64,000 bases of DNA from Aureimonas altamirensis. Lineage in GTDB: Bacteria; Pseudomonadota; Alphaproteobacteria; Rhizobiales; Rhizobiaceae. Position numbers and translations under genes: made by a program. Of the stretch, positions 24,620 through 32,976 are shown in pieces (position 1 is the first letter of the stretch; every line of letters begins with the position of its first letter). Below the pieces are notes generated by a model. It searched no databases, was not told the DNA's origin, and saw only the letters and a list, made by a program, of their open reading frames with translations. The stretch spans positions 1 through 64,000 of the forward strand of contig NZ_BBWQ01000009.1 in the NCBI RefSeq assembly GCF_001463885.1. Direction: 5' to 3'.

Positions 24620-27255
24620 CAGGCGGATTCCCGTTCTGTATGATGGATGGATGGGTCCACGGCGGCATAGGTGCCGCCGCGGCTGTAATTGTCGTGCCAG
24701 GCAATGAGCGGATCGGTAAAGGGGCCGCTCGCATACAGGCCGAGCTTGAAGTAAGGGCCAAGGGTCTGGTTGCGGTAGCCAAGCGTCCCGTTGAACCGGA
24801 ACAGGCTTTCGCCGTTCACGAAGCATTCCACGGCGCCGTCGCCGCCGCTGGGCCATTGGACGCGCAGGATAAAGTCCATCCATGTGCCGGCCGTCGCCGC
24901 CGTTTCCCCGAACAGATGGACGATCTCCGGTGTCGGCGATGCGATGGCGCCGGCGGCACCGGTAAAGCGCAGCACACCGCCCCGATAGCGCAGGGCTATG
25001 GGCGGCTTGCCGGATGGCTCGCCCAGCCGGGCCTGGTCATGCCATTGCGCCAGCACGATGGAGGTGTCCGGGGGCGGCGCGAAATCGACCGGCAGGAATG
25101 TGGAGAAGCCATACCAGCACTCGGCGCCGGGGGGCGCGTTCCACCAATCGCGCAACTCGGCGCGGTTGCCCTGGCTGACGGTATCCTGCGGCCGAAGCTC
25201 GAAGCGGCACGAAAAGCGCCCGGTGCGGGCGCGCGACGTGTCTGCCCGGGCCGACCATGGGCCGACGAGGCGCCGCGTGCTCCAGCCGTCCAGCGTGCCA
25301 TTCTCGAAATCCAGATGCACCGTCGCCTCGCCCTTCGGATCGGTGGCGATGGCGCGCGCGATCTCCTCGTGTTCGGCCGGGCTGCGTCCGCCAAGCTCTG
25401 CATCCGTCGGTACATGATGCGCGCGCACGGCATGGTCCGGGCCCACCGTCACCATGCCCGGCTCTGCGCCCGTAGCGTCGGGCAGGAAATCAGGCCCCCA
25501 TTGCGACGGCCCCGATTGCGTCAGGCCGATGGCATCCAGATCCAGCCGGTTGTTGGGGTCCGGCTCCGGCACGGCGCGGATCAGCGACCGCGTATAGGGG
25601 TGGCGCGGATCGGCGAAGAGGGCGGCGCGCGGCGCCGTTTCCACCAGCCGCCCGCCCGACATCACGGCGATGCGGTCGGCCAGATAGTCCACCACCGCCA
25701 GATTGTGCGAGATGAACAGGCAGGTGATGCCGAGCCTGTCCTTCAGGTCGCGCAACAGGTTCAGGATCTGCGCCTGCACGGATACGTCCAGTGCTGAGAC
25801 CGGCTCGTCCAGCACCAGCAATTCCGGCTCCAATGCCAGCGCGCGGGCGATGCCGATGCGCTGCCGCTGCCCGCCGGAAAAGCTGTGCGGGTATCGGGCC
25901 ATGTGGCTTTCGTCCAGGCCCACCAGCCGCAGCAGGTCCAGCGCCTTGTCCTGTCGGCTGGCCGGCGTGCCGATGCCGTGGATCTTCAGCGGCTCGGCAA
26001 CGATGGAGCCGACGGTCATGCGTGGATTGAGCGCCGAATAGGGGTTCTGGAACACGAACTGGATGCGCCGTCGCCATTGGCGCAAGGCTTCTCCCTCAAG
26101 CGCCAGCACATCGATGTCGTTACCGTCCGGGCCTGCCATGCGGATGCTTCCGGCATCCGCCTCGATGCTGCGCGCCAGGATGCGCGTAACGGTGGTCTTG
26201 CCGCTGCCGCTTTCTCCCACAAGGCCGAGGCACTCGCCGCGCCGGATTTCGAAGGATACGTCGTTGACCGCCAGCGGCGCGGGCTCGCTCTTGCTGCCGG
26301 GCCACAGTCCCGCCTTGCGCCCGGCAAAGCGCTTCTGCAGGCCTTCGGCCCGCAGCAGCACCGCCTGGGCGGCGGCCGGCGGCCGGGCGGTGGCCGGCAG
26401 CGAAACCGGAATGTCGCGCAGCGGTTTCAGCCGTTCGTCGCGCGGCATGCCGATACGCGGTACCGCGCCCACCAGCGCCTTCAGGTAAGGGTGGCGCGGC
26501 TGGGCGAAAAGCTCGTCGGCCATGCCGCTTTCCATCACCCGTCCATGGTGCATCACCACCATCTCGTCGGCGAGGTTGGCGACAACGCCAAGATCGTGCG
26601 CGATCAACAGGATGGCCGTGCCATGGTCGCGCTGCAGATCGCGCAGCAGGCGCAAAATCTCGGCCTGTACCGTCACGTCCAGGGCGGTCGTCGGCTCATC
26701 GGCAATCAACAGGGCCGGGCGGGTTATGGTGGCCATCGCTATCATCGCGCGCTGGTTCAGGCCGCCGGACAGTTCGAAGGGATAGGCGTCGATCTGCCGT
26801 TCCGGCTGCCGGAAGCCCACGGCCGCCAGAGCGTCGATCGCCCGTTTGCGGGCCTGTGCCGCATCGACCTTCTCATGCAGCATCAGCGCTTCGACGATCT
26901 GCGCGCCGATGGTGTGGAAGGCCGAGAAGGAGGTCGAAGGCTCTTGGAAGATCATGGATATGCGCGCGCCGCGCAGCGCCGTGAAACTGTTCGACAGCGG
27001 CGGCATGGCGGCAAGGTCGAGAGGCCTGGACAGGCCGTCATCGAACAGGATGCGCCCGGCCTCCATGCGGGCCGCGCCCGGTAGAAGGCCCATGATGGCG
27101 TGCGCCGTGACCGATTTGCCGGAGCCCGATTCGCCCACCAGCGCAACCGTGCCGCCCCGCGGCACGCGGAAGGATACGCCGCCCACGGCGCGCACCCGGC
27201 CGGATGGCGCATGAAAATCGACGATCAGGTCTTCAATCTTGAGAAGGTCGTCCAT
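24619..27255 (-). CDS. Duplicated peptide-type ABC ATPase fused to a polysaccharide-lyase-like domain
   Basis: This is an 878-residue protein. Residues 5-260 and 300-560 are two complete DppD/DppF-type ATPases: Walker A GESGSGKS (41-48) and GESGSGKT (347-354), signatures ELSGGLNQR and FSGGQRQR, and Walker [10 protein letters not shown] and LLVLDEPVS. Such fused ATPases (YejF type) are common and normally end near residue 610. Here the frame continues without a break into residues 645-865, which resemble the heparin-lyase-I-like polysaccharide lyase fold: [35 protein letters not shown] and [10 protein letters not shown]. That family normally acts outside the cytoplasm, whereas the ATPase part must be cytoplasmic. 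No second signal peptide is visible. A fusion or a lost stop codon are both possible. Confidence 0.88.
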   Translation of the reverse strand: MDDLLKIEDLIVDFHAPSGRVRAVGGVSFRVPRGGTVALVGESGSGKSVTAHAIMGLLPGAARMEAGRILFDDGLSRPLDLAAMPPLSNSFTALRGARISMIFQEPSTSFSAFHTIGAQIVEALMLHEKVDAAQARKRAIDALAAVGFRQPERQIDAYPFELSGGLNQRAMIAMATITRPALLIADEPTTALDVTVQAEILRLLRDLQRDHGTAILLIAHDLGVVANLADEMVVMHHGRVMESGMADELFAQPRHPYLKALVGAVPRIGMPRDERLKPLRDIPVSLPATARPPAAAQAVLLRAEGLQKRFAGRKAGLWPGSKSEPAPLAVNDVSFEIRRGECLGLVGESGSGKTTVTRILARSIEADAGSIRMAGPDGNDIDVLALEGEALRQWRRRIQFVFQNPYSALNPRMTVGSIVAEPLKIHGIGTPASRQDKALDLLRLVGLDESHMARYPHSFSGGQRQRIGIARALALEPELLVLDEPVSALDVSVQAQILNLLRDLKDRLGITCLFISHNLAVVDYLADRIAVMSGGRLVETAPRAALFADPRHPYTRSLIRAVPEPDPNNRLDLDAIGLTQSGPSQWGPDFLPDATGAEPGMVTVGPDHAVRAHHVPTDAELGGRSPAEHEEIARAIATDPKGEATVHLDFENGTLDGWSTRRLVGPWSARADTSRARTGRFSCRFELRPQDTVSQGNRAELRDWWNAPPGAECWYGFSTFLPVDFAPPPDTSIVLAQWHDQARLGEPSGKPPIALRYRGGVLRFTGAAGAIASPTPEIVHLFGETAATAGTWMDFILRVQWPSGGDGAVECFVNGESLFRFNGTLGYRNQTLGPYFKLGLYASGPFTDPLIAWHDNYSRGGTYAAVDPSIHHTERESA

Positions 27256-27297
27256 AGGCCCTTGGCGGAAACGATCGGCGATCCAGCATAGCGCGCT

Positions 27298-27915
27298 TCA
27301 GTTGCGCATATCCACACTGTCTGGTTGCAGGTACAGAACGCCCTCCTGCCATTCCAGGATCAGCGCGTGGCCCTCTGCCGGAAAGCGGATCGGCGGCTTG
27401 CCCACCATGTCCCAGCCCGTCGCCAGGGCCAGCAGCGCGCGCATGACGCCCTTGTGCGTCACGATGACGGCGTCGGAGGTTGCTTCGGACAAGACCGCCA
27501 AGGCGCGCGCGCCGGCTTCGCGCGGCGTTTCGCCGCCCGGTGGCCGGAAATCGAGGCCGGCGGCCTCGCGGCGGGCAAACTCCGCGCCGCCTTCGGCGCG
27601 CATGGCGGCAAGCGTTGCCCCTTCGAGCGTTCCCCAGTCCATCTCCACCAGCCTGTCGTCGACAAGGGGCGACAGGCCCATCGCGCGTGCCGTGTCTAGG
27701 CAGCGCCGCAATGGGCTGCTGAAACAGGGGACGTGGCGAAAGCTTGCCGGCACCTGCCAGGCCCGGGCGCGTTCCACCCCTTCGGGCGACAGCGGACAAT
27801 CGGTCCGGCCCTGTATACGGCCCGCCGCATTCCAGGCGGTGGGGGCGTGGCGCAAAACCAGAAAGCGACGGCGCCGCCCTATGCCTTTGTTCGTGGCCGC
27901 GCTATCGGGAAGCAT
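27298..27915 (-). CDS. Histidine phosphatase family protein
   Basis: This protein of about 205 residues is of the phosphoglycerate-mutase-like branch. The phospho-acceptor motif is LRHAPTAWN, followed by GRIQGRTDCPLSPEG, SSPLRRCLDTA and the second catalytic histidine in VIVTHKGVMRALL. Small-molecule phosphatases of this family include alpha-ribazole and sugar-phosphate phosphatases; the substrate here is unknown. The start is uncertain; 27915 has a GGATGG site, and the frame remains open upstream into the divergent epimerase gene. The two genes diverge with only about 25 bp between starts. Confidence 0.82.
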   Translation of the reverse strand: MLPDSAATNKGIGRRRRFLVLRHAPTAWNAAGRIQGRTDCPLSPEGVERARAWQVPASFRHVPCFSSPLRRCLDTARAMGLSPLVDDRLVEMDWGTLEGATLAAMRAEGGAEFARREAAGLDFRPPGGETPREAGARALAVLSEATSDAVIVTHKGVMRALLALATGWDMVGKPPIRFPAEGHALILEWQEGVLYLQPDSVDMRN

Positions 27916-27940
27916 CGCCACCATCCGCGCGGGACCGTTC

Positions 27941-28945
27941 ATGCGTATTCTCATCACCGGTTGCGCCGGTTTCATCGGGTTCCATCTGGCCCGCCGGCTG
28001 CTGGACGCGGGGCACGCGGTGACGGGGCTCGACAATCTGTCGCCCTATTACGACCCCGCGCTGAAACGCGCCCGGCTGGCCGAGATCGAAGGCCGCAACG
28101 GCTTTCGCTTCGTCGACTTGGATGTCGAGAACGCGGCGGAGCTTGTTTCGCTTTTCGAGATGGAGCAGCCCGAAATCGTCTTCCATCTGGCGGCGCAGGC
28201 CGGGGTGCGGCACTCGCTCTCGCATCCGCAGGCCTATGTGGGGGCCAACATCGTCGGCACGTTCAACATGCTGGAAGCCTGTCGCGCCCATACGCCCGCG
28301 CATCTGGTGCTCGCATCCACCAGCAGCATCTACGGCGCCAGCACGACCATGCCCTTCGACGAGCGCGTCCGGACCGCCGAGCCGCTCACCATCTATGCCG
28401 CCAGCAAGGGCGCGGGCGAGCTGATGGCGCATTCCTATGCCCATCTGTATGCCATACCCACCACGGCGGTACGCTTCTTCACCGTTTACGGGCCGTGGGG
28501 GCGTCCCGACATGGCCTATTACATCTTCGCCCGGCGCATCCTGTCCGGCGAGCCGCTGGAGATCAACAATAACGGCTGCAGTCTGCGGGACTTCACCTAC
28601 ATAGACGACCTCGTAGAGGCGATGGCCCGCCTGATGGACGCCGTCCCCGGTGCGGAGGGCCGCGTCGAAGGCGATACGCTGAGCGCTGTCGCGCCCTATC
28701 GCGTCGTCAATGCGGGCGGAGGCCAGCCGGTGGGGCTGATGGACTTCGTCGCAGAAATCGAGAAGGCGGCCGGCGTGACGGCGCAGAAGCTGTATCGTGC
28801 GCTGCCGGCGGGCGATTCCGATGCCACTTTTGCCGATACGCGGCTGCTCCGCAGCCTGACCGGGTACGCACCGCAAACGCCGATTGCGGATGGCATCCCG
28901 AAATTCGTCGAATGGTATCGCGCGCAAGGTTTCCGCTACGCCTGA
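27941..28945 (+). CDS. NAD-dependent sugar-nucleotide epimerase (UDP-glucuronate 4-epimerase-like)
   Basis: This is a 334-residue short-chain-dehydrogenase-type enzyme. The Rossmann motif ITGCAGFIGFHLARRL opens the protein, the catalytic pair is in YAASKGAGE (Tyr and Lys), and YGPWGRPDMAYYIFARR is the hallmark of UDP-glucuronate/galacturonate 4-epimerases. The start at 27941 gives the standard N-terminus. It converges, with a 10-bp overlap, on a UDP-glucose 6-dehydrogenase gene. The two enzymes would act in sequence: UDP-glucose to UDP-glucuronate to UDP-galacturonate, for capsule, exopolysaccharide or LPS. Confidence 0.9.
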   Translation: MRILITGCAGFIGFHLARRLLDAGHAVTGLDNLSPYYDPALKRARLAEIEGRNGFRFVDLDVENAAELVSLFEMEQPEIVFHLAAQAGVRHSLSHPQAYVGANIVGTFNMLEACRAHTPAHLVLASTSSIYGASTTMPFDERVRTAEPLTIYAASKGAGELMAHSYAHLYAIPTTAVRFFTVYGPWGRPDMAYYIFARRILSGEPLEINNNGCSLRDFTYIDDLVEAMARLMDAVPGAEGRVEGDTLSAVAPYRVVNAGGGQPVGLMDFVAEIEKAAGVTAQKLYRALPAGDSDATFADTRLLRSLTGYAPQTPIADGIPKFVEWYRAQGFRYA

Positions 28946-30276
28946 CGCTGCAGGGGCAGGGCGCTTGCCGCCGGGCCGCGTCCCACCCCATGGTGGATCA
29001 GCCCGTGCTCGGCCATCGCCGCATGGCTGTAGACGTTGCGCAGGTCGATGAAGACATTGCCGCGCATGCGGGTCGACAGGGCTGCCAGATCAAGCGCGCG
29101 GTAGGCGTTCCACTCTGTCACCAGAACCACCGCGTCGGCGCCTTTTGCCGCCTCGTAGGCATCCTCCACCAGCCGTACGCCCGGCAACAGGGCGCGCGCA
29201 TTGTCCATGGCGCGCGGGTCGGTTGCCGTAACCTCCGCCCCTGCGGCCTGCAGGGCCTGCGCAAGATGGATGGACGGGGCTTCGCGCATGTCGTCGGTAT
29301 TCGGCTTGAAGGACAGGCCCAGCAGCGCCACGCGCAGGCCCTCCACGCTGCCGCCGAAGGCATGGGCGACGCGGGCGGCAAGCCCTTCCTTGCGCGCCAG
29401 ATTGCCCGCAACGGTGGCCTCCACGAGCGCCAGCGGCGTGCCATGGGCGCGCGCCGTTTCCAGAAGCGCCTGCGTATCCTTGGGGAAGCACGAGCCGCCA
29501 TAGCCGGGGCCGGCATGCAGGAACTTCGGGCCGATCCTGTTGTCCAGCCCGATGCCGCGCGCAACCTCCTGCACGTCCGCACCAATCCTCTCGCACAGAT
29601 CGGCCATTTCGTTGATGAACTCGATCTTCATCGCCAGAAAGGCGTTGCCGGCATATTTCACCAGCTCGGCATCGCGCCGGCCGGTGAACAGAAGCGGCGC
29701 CCGGTTGATCGACAGCGGGCCGTAGACGGCCTCCAAGACCGCCCGTCCGTGCGCGTCTTCGGTGCCGACGACGATCCGGTCCGGGCGGCAGAAATCCTCG
29801 ATGGCCGCGCCCTGGCGCAGGAACTCCGGGTTGGAAACAACGGAAACGGGGCGTGCCGGCGCCAGACGGGACAGTTGAACGGCGATCCTGTCTCCGGTGC
29901 CCACCGGCACGGTGGACTTGGTGGCCACGACCGCGCCCGGCTTGAGATGCCGGGCAATGCCTTCAACCGCTGCTTCCACGAAGCTGATGTCAGCATGGCC
30001 GTCGCCGCGCCTGGAAGGGGTGCCGACCGCAATGAAGACGACATCGGCGTCTGCAACCGACGCTTGCATATCCTGTGAGAATCGCAGGCGGCCGGCGGAA
30101 ACGTTGGTTGCCACGAGCTGGTCCAGCCCGGGCTCGAAGATCGGCATGATGCCGGCTTCCAGCGCCTGGATGCGTGCGGAATCCCGGTCGACGGCGGTCA
30201 CGTCATGTCCGAAATCCGCAAGGCATGCGCCGGAAACGAGCCCGACGTAACCACAACCGATCATAGCTATGCGCAT
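28936..30276 (-). CDS. ugd: UDP-glucose 6-dehydrogenase
   Basis: This 446-residue enzyme makes UDP-glucuronate from UDP-glucose with two NAD. It has the N-terminal NAD fold (IAMIGCGYVGLVSGACLADF), the active-site cysteine in GYGGSCFPKDT (around residue 256), KYAGNAFLAMKIEFINE, and the C-terminal UDP-binding domain with LGLSFKPNTDDMREAPS. The start at 30276 has an AGGTGG ribosome site; an in-frame ATG 36 bp upstream lacks one. The product would feed the convergent epimerase. It lies between the transporter region and the cyclic-nucleotide module. Confidence 0.93.
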   Translation of the reverse strand: MRIAMIGCGYVGLVSGACLADFGHDVTAVDRDSARIQALEAGIMPIFEPGLDQLVATNVSAGRLRFSQDMQASVADADVVFIAVGTPSRRGDGHADISFVEAAVEGIARHLKPGAVVATKSTVPVGTGDRIAVQLSRLAPARPVSVVSNPEFLRQGAAIEDFCRPDRIVVGTEDAHGRAVLEAVYGPLSINRAPLLFTGRRDAELVKYAGNAFLAMKIEFINEMADLCERIGADVQEVARGIGLDNRIGPKFLHAGPGYGGSCFPKDTQALLETARAHGTPLALVEATVAGNLARKEGLAARVAHAFGGSVEGLRVALLGLSFKPNTDDMREAPSIHLAQALQAAGAEVTATDPRAMDNARALLPGVRLVEDAYEAAKGADAVVLVTEWNAYRALDLAALSTRMRGNVFIDLRNVYSHAAMAEHGLIHHGVGRGPAASALPLQRQA

Positions 30277-30387
30277 GACTGCCCACCTTTCTGCCGGATC
30301 ATAGGCAGGCAAACCATAAGTCGCGTCAATTGCAGTTGTATGATGCCGGCGGGCTACGGTCCGTTTCCGAAACGGCGACGAGAGAGC

Positions 30388-31626
30388 TCAACCGGTGGTG
30401 GTTCGCTCCGGCACGAGCGCGAATAACGGGACGGAGTCGCGGAAGCCGCGCAACGGCACAGGCCCCATGGCTTGCCATCGCTGCGGGGCGGCCTGGGCGA
30501 TCTCTTCGGTGGCCAAGACGCGAACGCGCAGGGTCTTCGTCATCTTTTCCATGCGCTCGACCTCGTTGGCGCTGGGGCCGATGACCGAAAAGGACAGGCG
30601 TTGGCGAATGCCGATATTGCCGAGCCGGACTTCGCCGACACACATGGCGATGCCGAAGTGGATGGGCGGCTGGCCCTTGGTGATGCGCCTTGCATTGACG
30701 TGCTCTGCCACCTCGAGGGCGGCGTCCGCGGCCTGCATGCCCAGAAGCGATGCCTGGCTTTCGCTGAAGGCGGCTTCCGAAATCGGAAAGATCGCCATGA
30801 CGGCATCGCCGATAAAGGCGAGGATTTCCCCGCCGGCCTCCACCACGGCGCGTCCCGTGCTGTCGAAGTAGTCGTTCAGCAATGCCAGATAGGGCTCGCT
30901 GCCCATCGATTCAGCCAGCGCGGTGGAATCGCGCAGGTCCGAATACCAGATCAGGGCTCGCACCTGGCTGCCGCTACCCAAGGTTATGCGCCCGCCCAGC
31001 ACCTCGCGCGCGATGGTGGGGCCGAGATAGGTGTTGGCGACGCCGAAGATCAGACGGGGCAGCGCCAGCGACTTGCACACCATGGCGACATAGCGCTGGA
31101 TATGCTCCAGAAGCTCGGCGGCGTCGTCCGAAAAACCGGCCGGATCCTTTGTCGCCCAGGCGACGTAGAGCCCGAAATCGAGGTCCGAACTGCCCTGCCG
31201 CAGCATGGAGCCGTCGGCGAAGAGTTGCGTCCGCAGGGCAACGAAGTCCACGAAAGCCTCGGCGCGCAACTCGTCGTACAGTGGAAATGTCGGGTTGGGG
31301 GTCGGTCCGTCGAGCCGCGCGCGCAGAAGGTTGGAGCCATTCTCCAGCATCCATTTGACGGTGCTCTGCTGCCAGGCCGTATCGTCCACGCGCTCGCGGT
31401 CGAAGCGTTGGCTGGTGACGCCGAATTCGGTCGTCCACAGCAATGTCTCGGCTTCGAACAGGGGGTGAAGCGTCGGCCAGGTCAGCCGGCAGCGGTCGAC
31501 CGGTACGCCCAGCGCCGTCAGGCGGCGTGCCAGTTCGGGCACCACCGATTTCAGCGGCGCATCGGCCAGCATCTCGCCGACCATCCATTCGCCCAGCTCG
31601 TGCAGGCTTTTGCGGTCGATGCTCAT
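30388..31626 (-). CDS. Class III adenylate/guanylate cyclase
   Basis: This is a 412-residue soluble protein. The C-terminal half (residues about 218-400) is a nucleotidyl cyclase domain with both metal-binding aspartates, Asp230 in YSDLRDST and Asp274 in FIGDAVMAIF, and the transition-state Asn/Arg pair in NEVERMEKM (354-362). The N-terminal 200 residues have no motif that I recognise and could be a sensory domain; no membrane segment is seen. Whether it makes cAMP or cGMP is not decided by visible residues. It is the last gene of a four-gene operon and overlaps the metallo-hydrolase gene by 4 bp, with a cyclic-nucleotide-binding protein further upstream. Confidence 0.9.
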   Translation of the reverse strand: MSIDRKSLHELGEWMVGEMLADAPLKSVVPELARRLTALGVPVDRCRLTWPTLHPLFEAETLLWTTEFGVTSQRFDRERVDDTAWQQSTVKWMLENGSNLLRARLDGPTPNPTFPLYDELRAEAFVDFVALRTQLFADGSMLRQGSSDLDFGLYVAWATKDPAGFSDDAAELLEHIQRYVAMVCKSLALPRLIFGVANTYLGPTIAREVLGGRITLGSGSQVRALIWYSDLRDSTALAESMGSEPYLALLNDYFDSTGRAVVEAGGEILAFIGDAVMAIFPISEAAFSESQASLLGMQAADAALEVAEHVNARRITKGQPPIHFGIAMCVGEVRLGNIGIRQRLSFSVIGPSANEVERMEKMTKTLRVRVLATEEIAQAAPQRWQAMGPVPLRGFRDSVPLFALVPERTTTG

Positions 31627-32498
31627 GCGGATGCGCCAGTGCGGGCGGGAAGTTCGAACACCTGCCCGATGCGTGCCGCCGTCGTGCCGGGGAAGACCGC
31701 GCGGCAGGCTGCTTCCGTTTCGCGCAGGACGGCGTCTGAATGCTTGAACGAGTGATGGAAAAGCACGAGCTGGCCAACGCCGGCCCGCTTGCAAAGGCGT
31801 ACCCCTTCCTCGTGCGAGGAATGGCCGTAGCCGCGAAAGCGCTCCATCTCGGCATCCGAATACGTCGTGTCGTAGACCAGAAGATCGGCATTCCGGACGA
31901 AGTCGGTGAGCGCCTCGTCGACGGTGCCGGGCGTGTGTTCATGGTCGGTGGCATAGACGAGGCAGCGCCCCCCATGCTCGATGCGATAGGCGACGGCGCC
32001 GTTGGGGTGGGTCAGCCTGTAGGTGGCGATCGTGGTGCGCGGCGTCGGTTGCAGCCTGTCCCCCGGCTTGAAGGTCATGAAGCTCAGCCGCGCTTTCAGC
32101 GCCTCGATGCCGACGGGGTGGAAGGGCGCGCGCATGAAGTCGCGTACAAGCGCCTCGCACGAGGCGCCATCCAACATGTGCCCTGCATGGATGCGGACCG
32201 AGGCTGCCGGATCGTACATCGGCATGAAGTAGGGCAGGCCGATGATGTGGTCGTAATGCATGTGGCCGAAGAACAGGTCCACGTCGTTCCAGCCGTCGGC
32301 CGCCAAGGCCCGTCCGCATTCCACGATGCCCGAACCGGCATCGAACACAAGCGGCCGGCCGTCGGCCTCCACCAGCACGCAGCAGCTACGGGCGCCGAAT
32401 TCGCTTGGGTCGTCAGGCGCGGAGGGGATCGTTCCGCGCGCACCGAATATGGTGAGGCGCAATCCGTCGAAGGCCCCGATCCGCTGTCTGGATGTCAT
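31623..32498 (-). CDS. Metallo-beta-lactamase-fold hydrolase
   Basis: This 291-residue protein carries the dinuclear zinc motif HMHYDH (in FFGHMHYDHIIGLP) and later ligands in YATDHEHTPG, where Asp and His are placed as in RNase Z/phosphodiesterase-type members, and a final His near GYGHSSHEEG. The strongly polar active site and the neighbours, a nucleotidyl cyclase downstream and a cyclic-nucleotide-binding protein upstream, suggest a cyclic-nucleotide phosphodiesterase that would terminate the signal. The fold is sure; that activity is inference. It is coupled to the cyclase gene by a 4-bp overlap and follows the binding-protein gene by 10 bp. Confidence 0.87.
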   Translation of the reverse strand: MTSRQRIGAFDGLRLTIFGARGTIPSAPDDPSEFGARSCCVLVEADGRPLVFDAGSGIVECGRALAADGWNDVDLFFGHMHYDHIIGLPYFMPMYDPAASVRIHAGHMLDGASCEALVRDFMRAPFHPVGIEALKARLSFMTFKPGDRLQPTPRTTIATYRLTHPNGAVAYRIEHGGRCLVYATDHEHTPGTVDEALTDFVRNADLLVYDTTYSDAEMERFRGYGHSSHEEGVRLCKRAGVGQLVLFHHSFKHSDAVLRETEAACRAVFPGTTAARIGQVFELPARTGASA

Positions 32499-32508
32499 GG
32501 TACCTGCT

Positions 32509-32976
32509 TTACATGTCCGGCCGCTCGCCTTCGCCGCGCAGCATCACCAGCTCGGCGGACGTGCGGGACAGGCGCTGCGCCAGCTCGCGCAGCATGGCAA
32601 GCGCCATGCCGGGGAAGCTTTCCAGCATCTCGGCAAGGCAGTCCTTGGCGATGCGCAGGGTGCGCAGCGACGTTGCCGCCTGCACCGTGGCGGTGCGGGA
32701 GACGTCGCACAGAATGCCGATTTCTCCGACGATCTCATGCTGCCCAAGGCGGGCAAGCTGGATAGGGCCGATGGGCGACTCTGCCAGCACGACAACCTCT
32801 CCGGACAGGATCACATAGGCGCTGTCGCCAGGGTCTCCCTGTCGAAACAGGACTTCCCCGGCGTCGAAGCGGACCATCTCGCCGGTATAGGCAAGCAGCT
32901 TCAACTGCGGCGTTTCCACGCCGGCAAACATGGGGCTGCGTCGAAGAACTTCGACTTCGTCCGTCAACAGGCTCAT
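32509..32976 (-). CDS. Stand-alone cyclic-nucleotide-binding domain protein
   Basis: This 155-residue protein consists of a single Crp-type cyclic-nucleotide-binding domain with a short C-terminal helix. The phosphate-binding cassette is clear: GEIGILCDVSRTAT (84-97), with the Glu for the ribose and the Arg for the phosphate. There is no helix-turn-helix, so it is not a transcription factor by itself. It probably acts as a sensor subunit for another protein. Its start overlaps the stop of the ABC-like membrane protein by 4 bp, which makes that protein the first candidate partner. Confidence 0.9.
   Translation of the reverse strand: MSLLTDEVEVLRRSPMFAGVETPQLKLLAYTGEMVRFDAGEVLFRQGDPGDSAYVILSGEVVVLAESPIGPIQLARLGQHEIVGEIGILCDVSRTATVQAATSLRTLRIAKDCLAEMLESFPGMALAMLRELAQRLSRTSAELVMLRGEGERPDM

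Noticed and set aside
24619-25460. Separate polysaccharide lyase gene starting inside the ATPase frame
   Set aside because: An internal ATG is present near residue 601, but no ribosome site, stop codon or signal peptide is seen at the junction, so a fusion is the simplest reading.
30277-30340. TTGACG and TATGAT as promoter of the UDP-glucose dehydrogenase gene
   Set aside because: The spacing is about 20 bp, too long for a convincing sigma-70 promoter.
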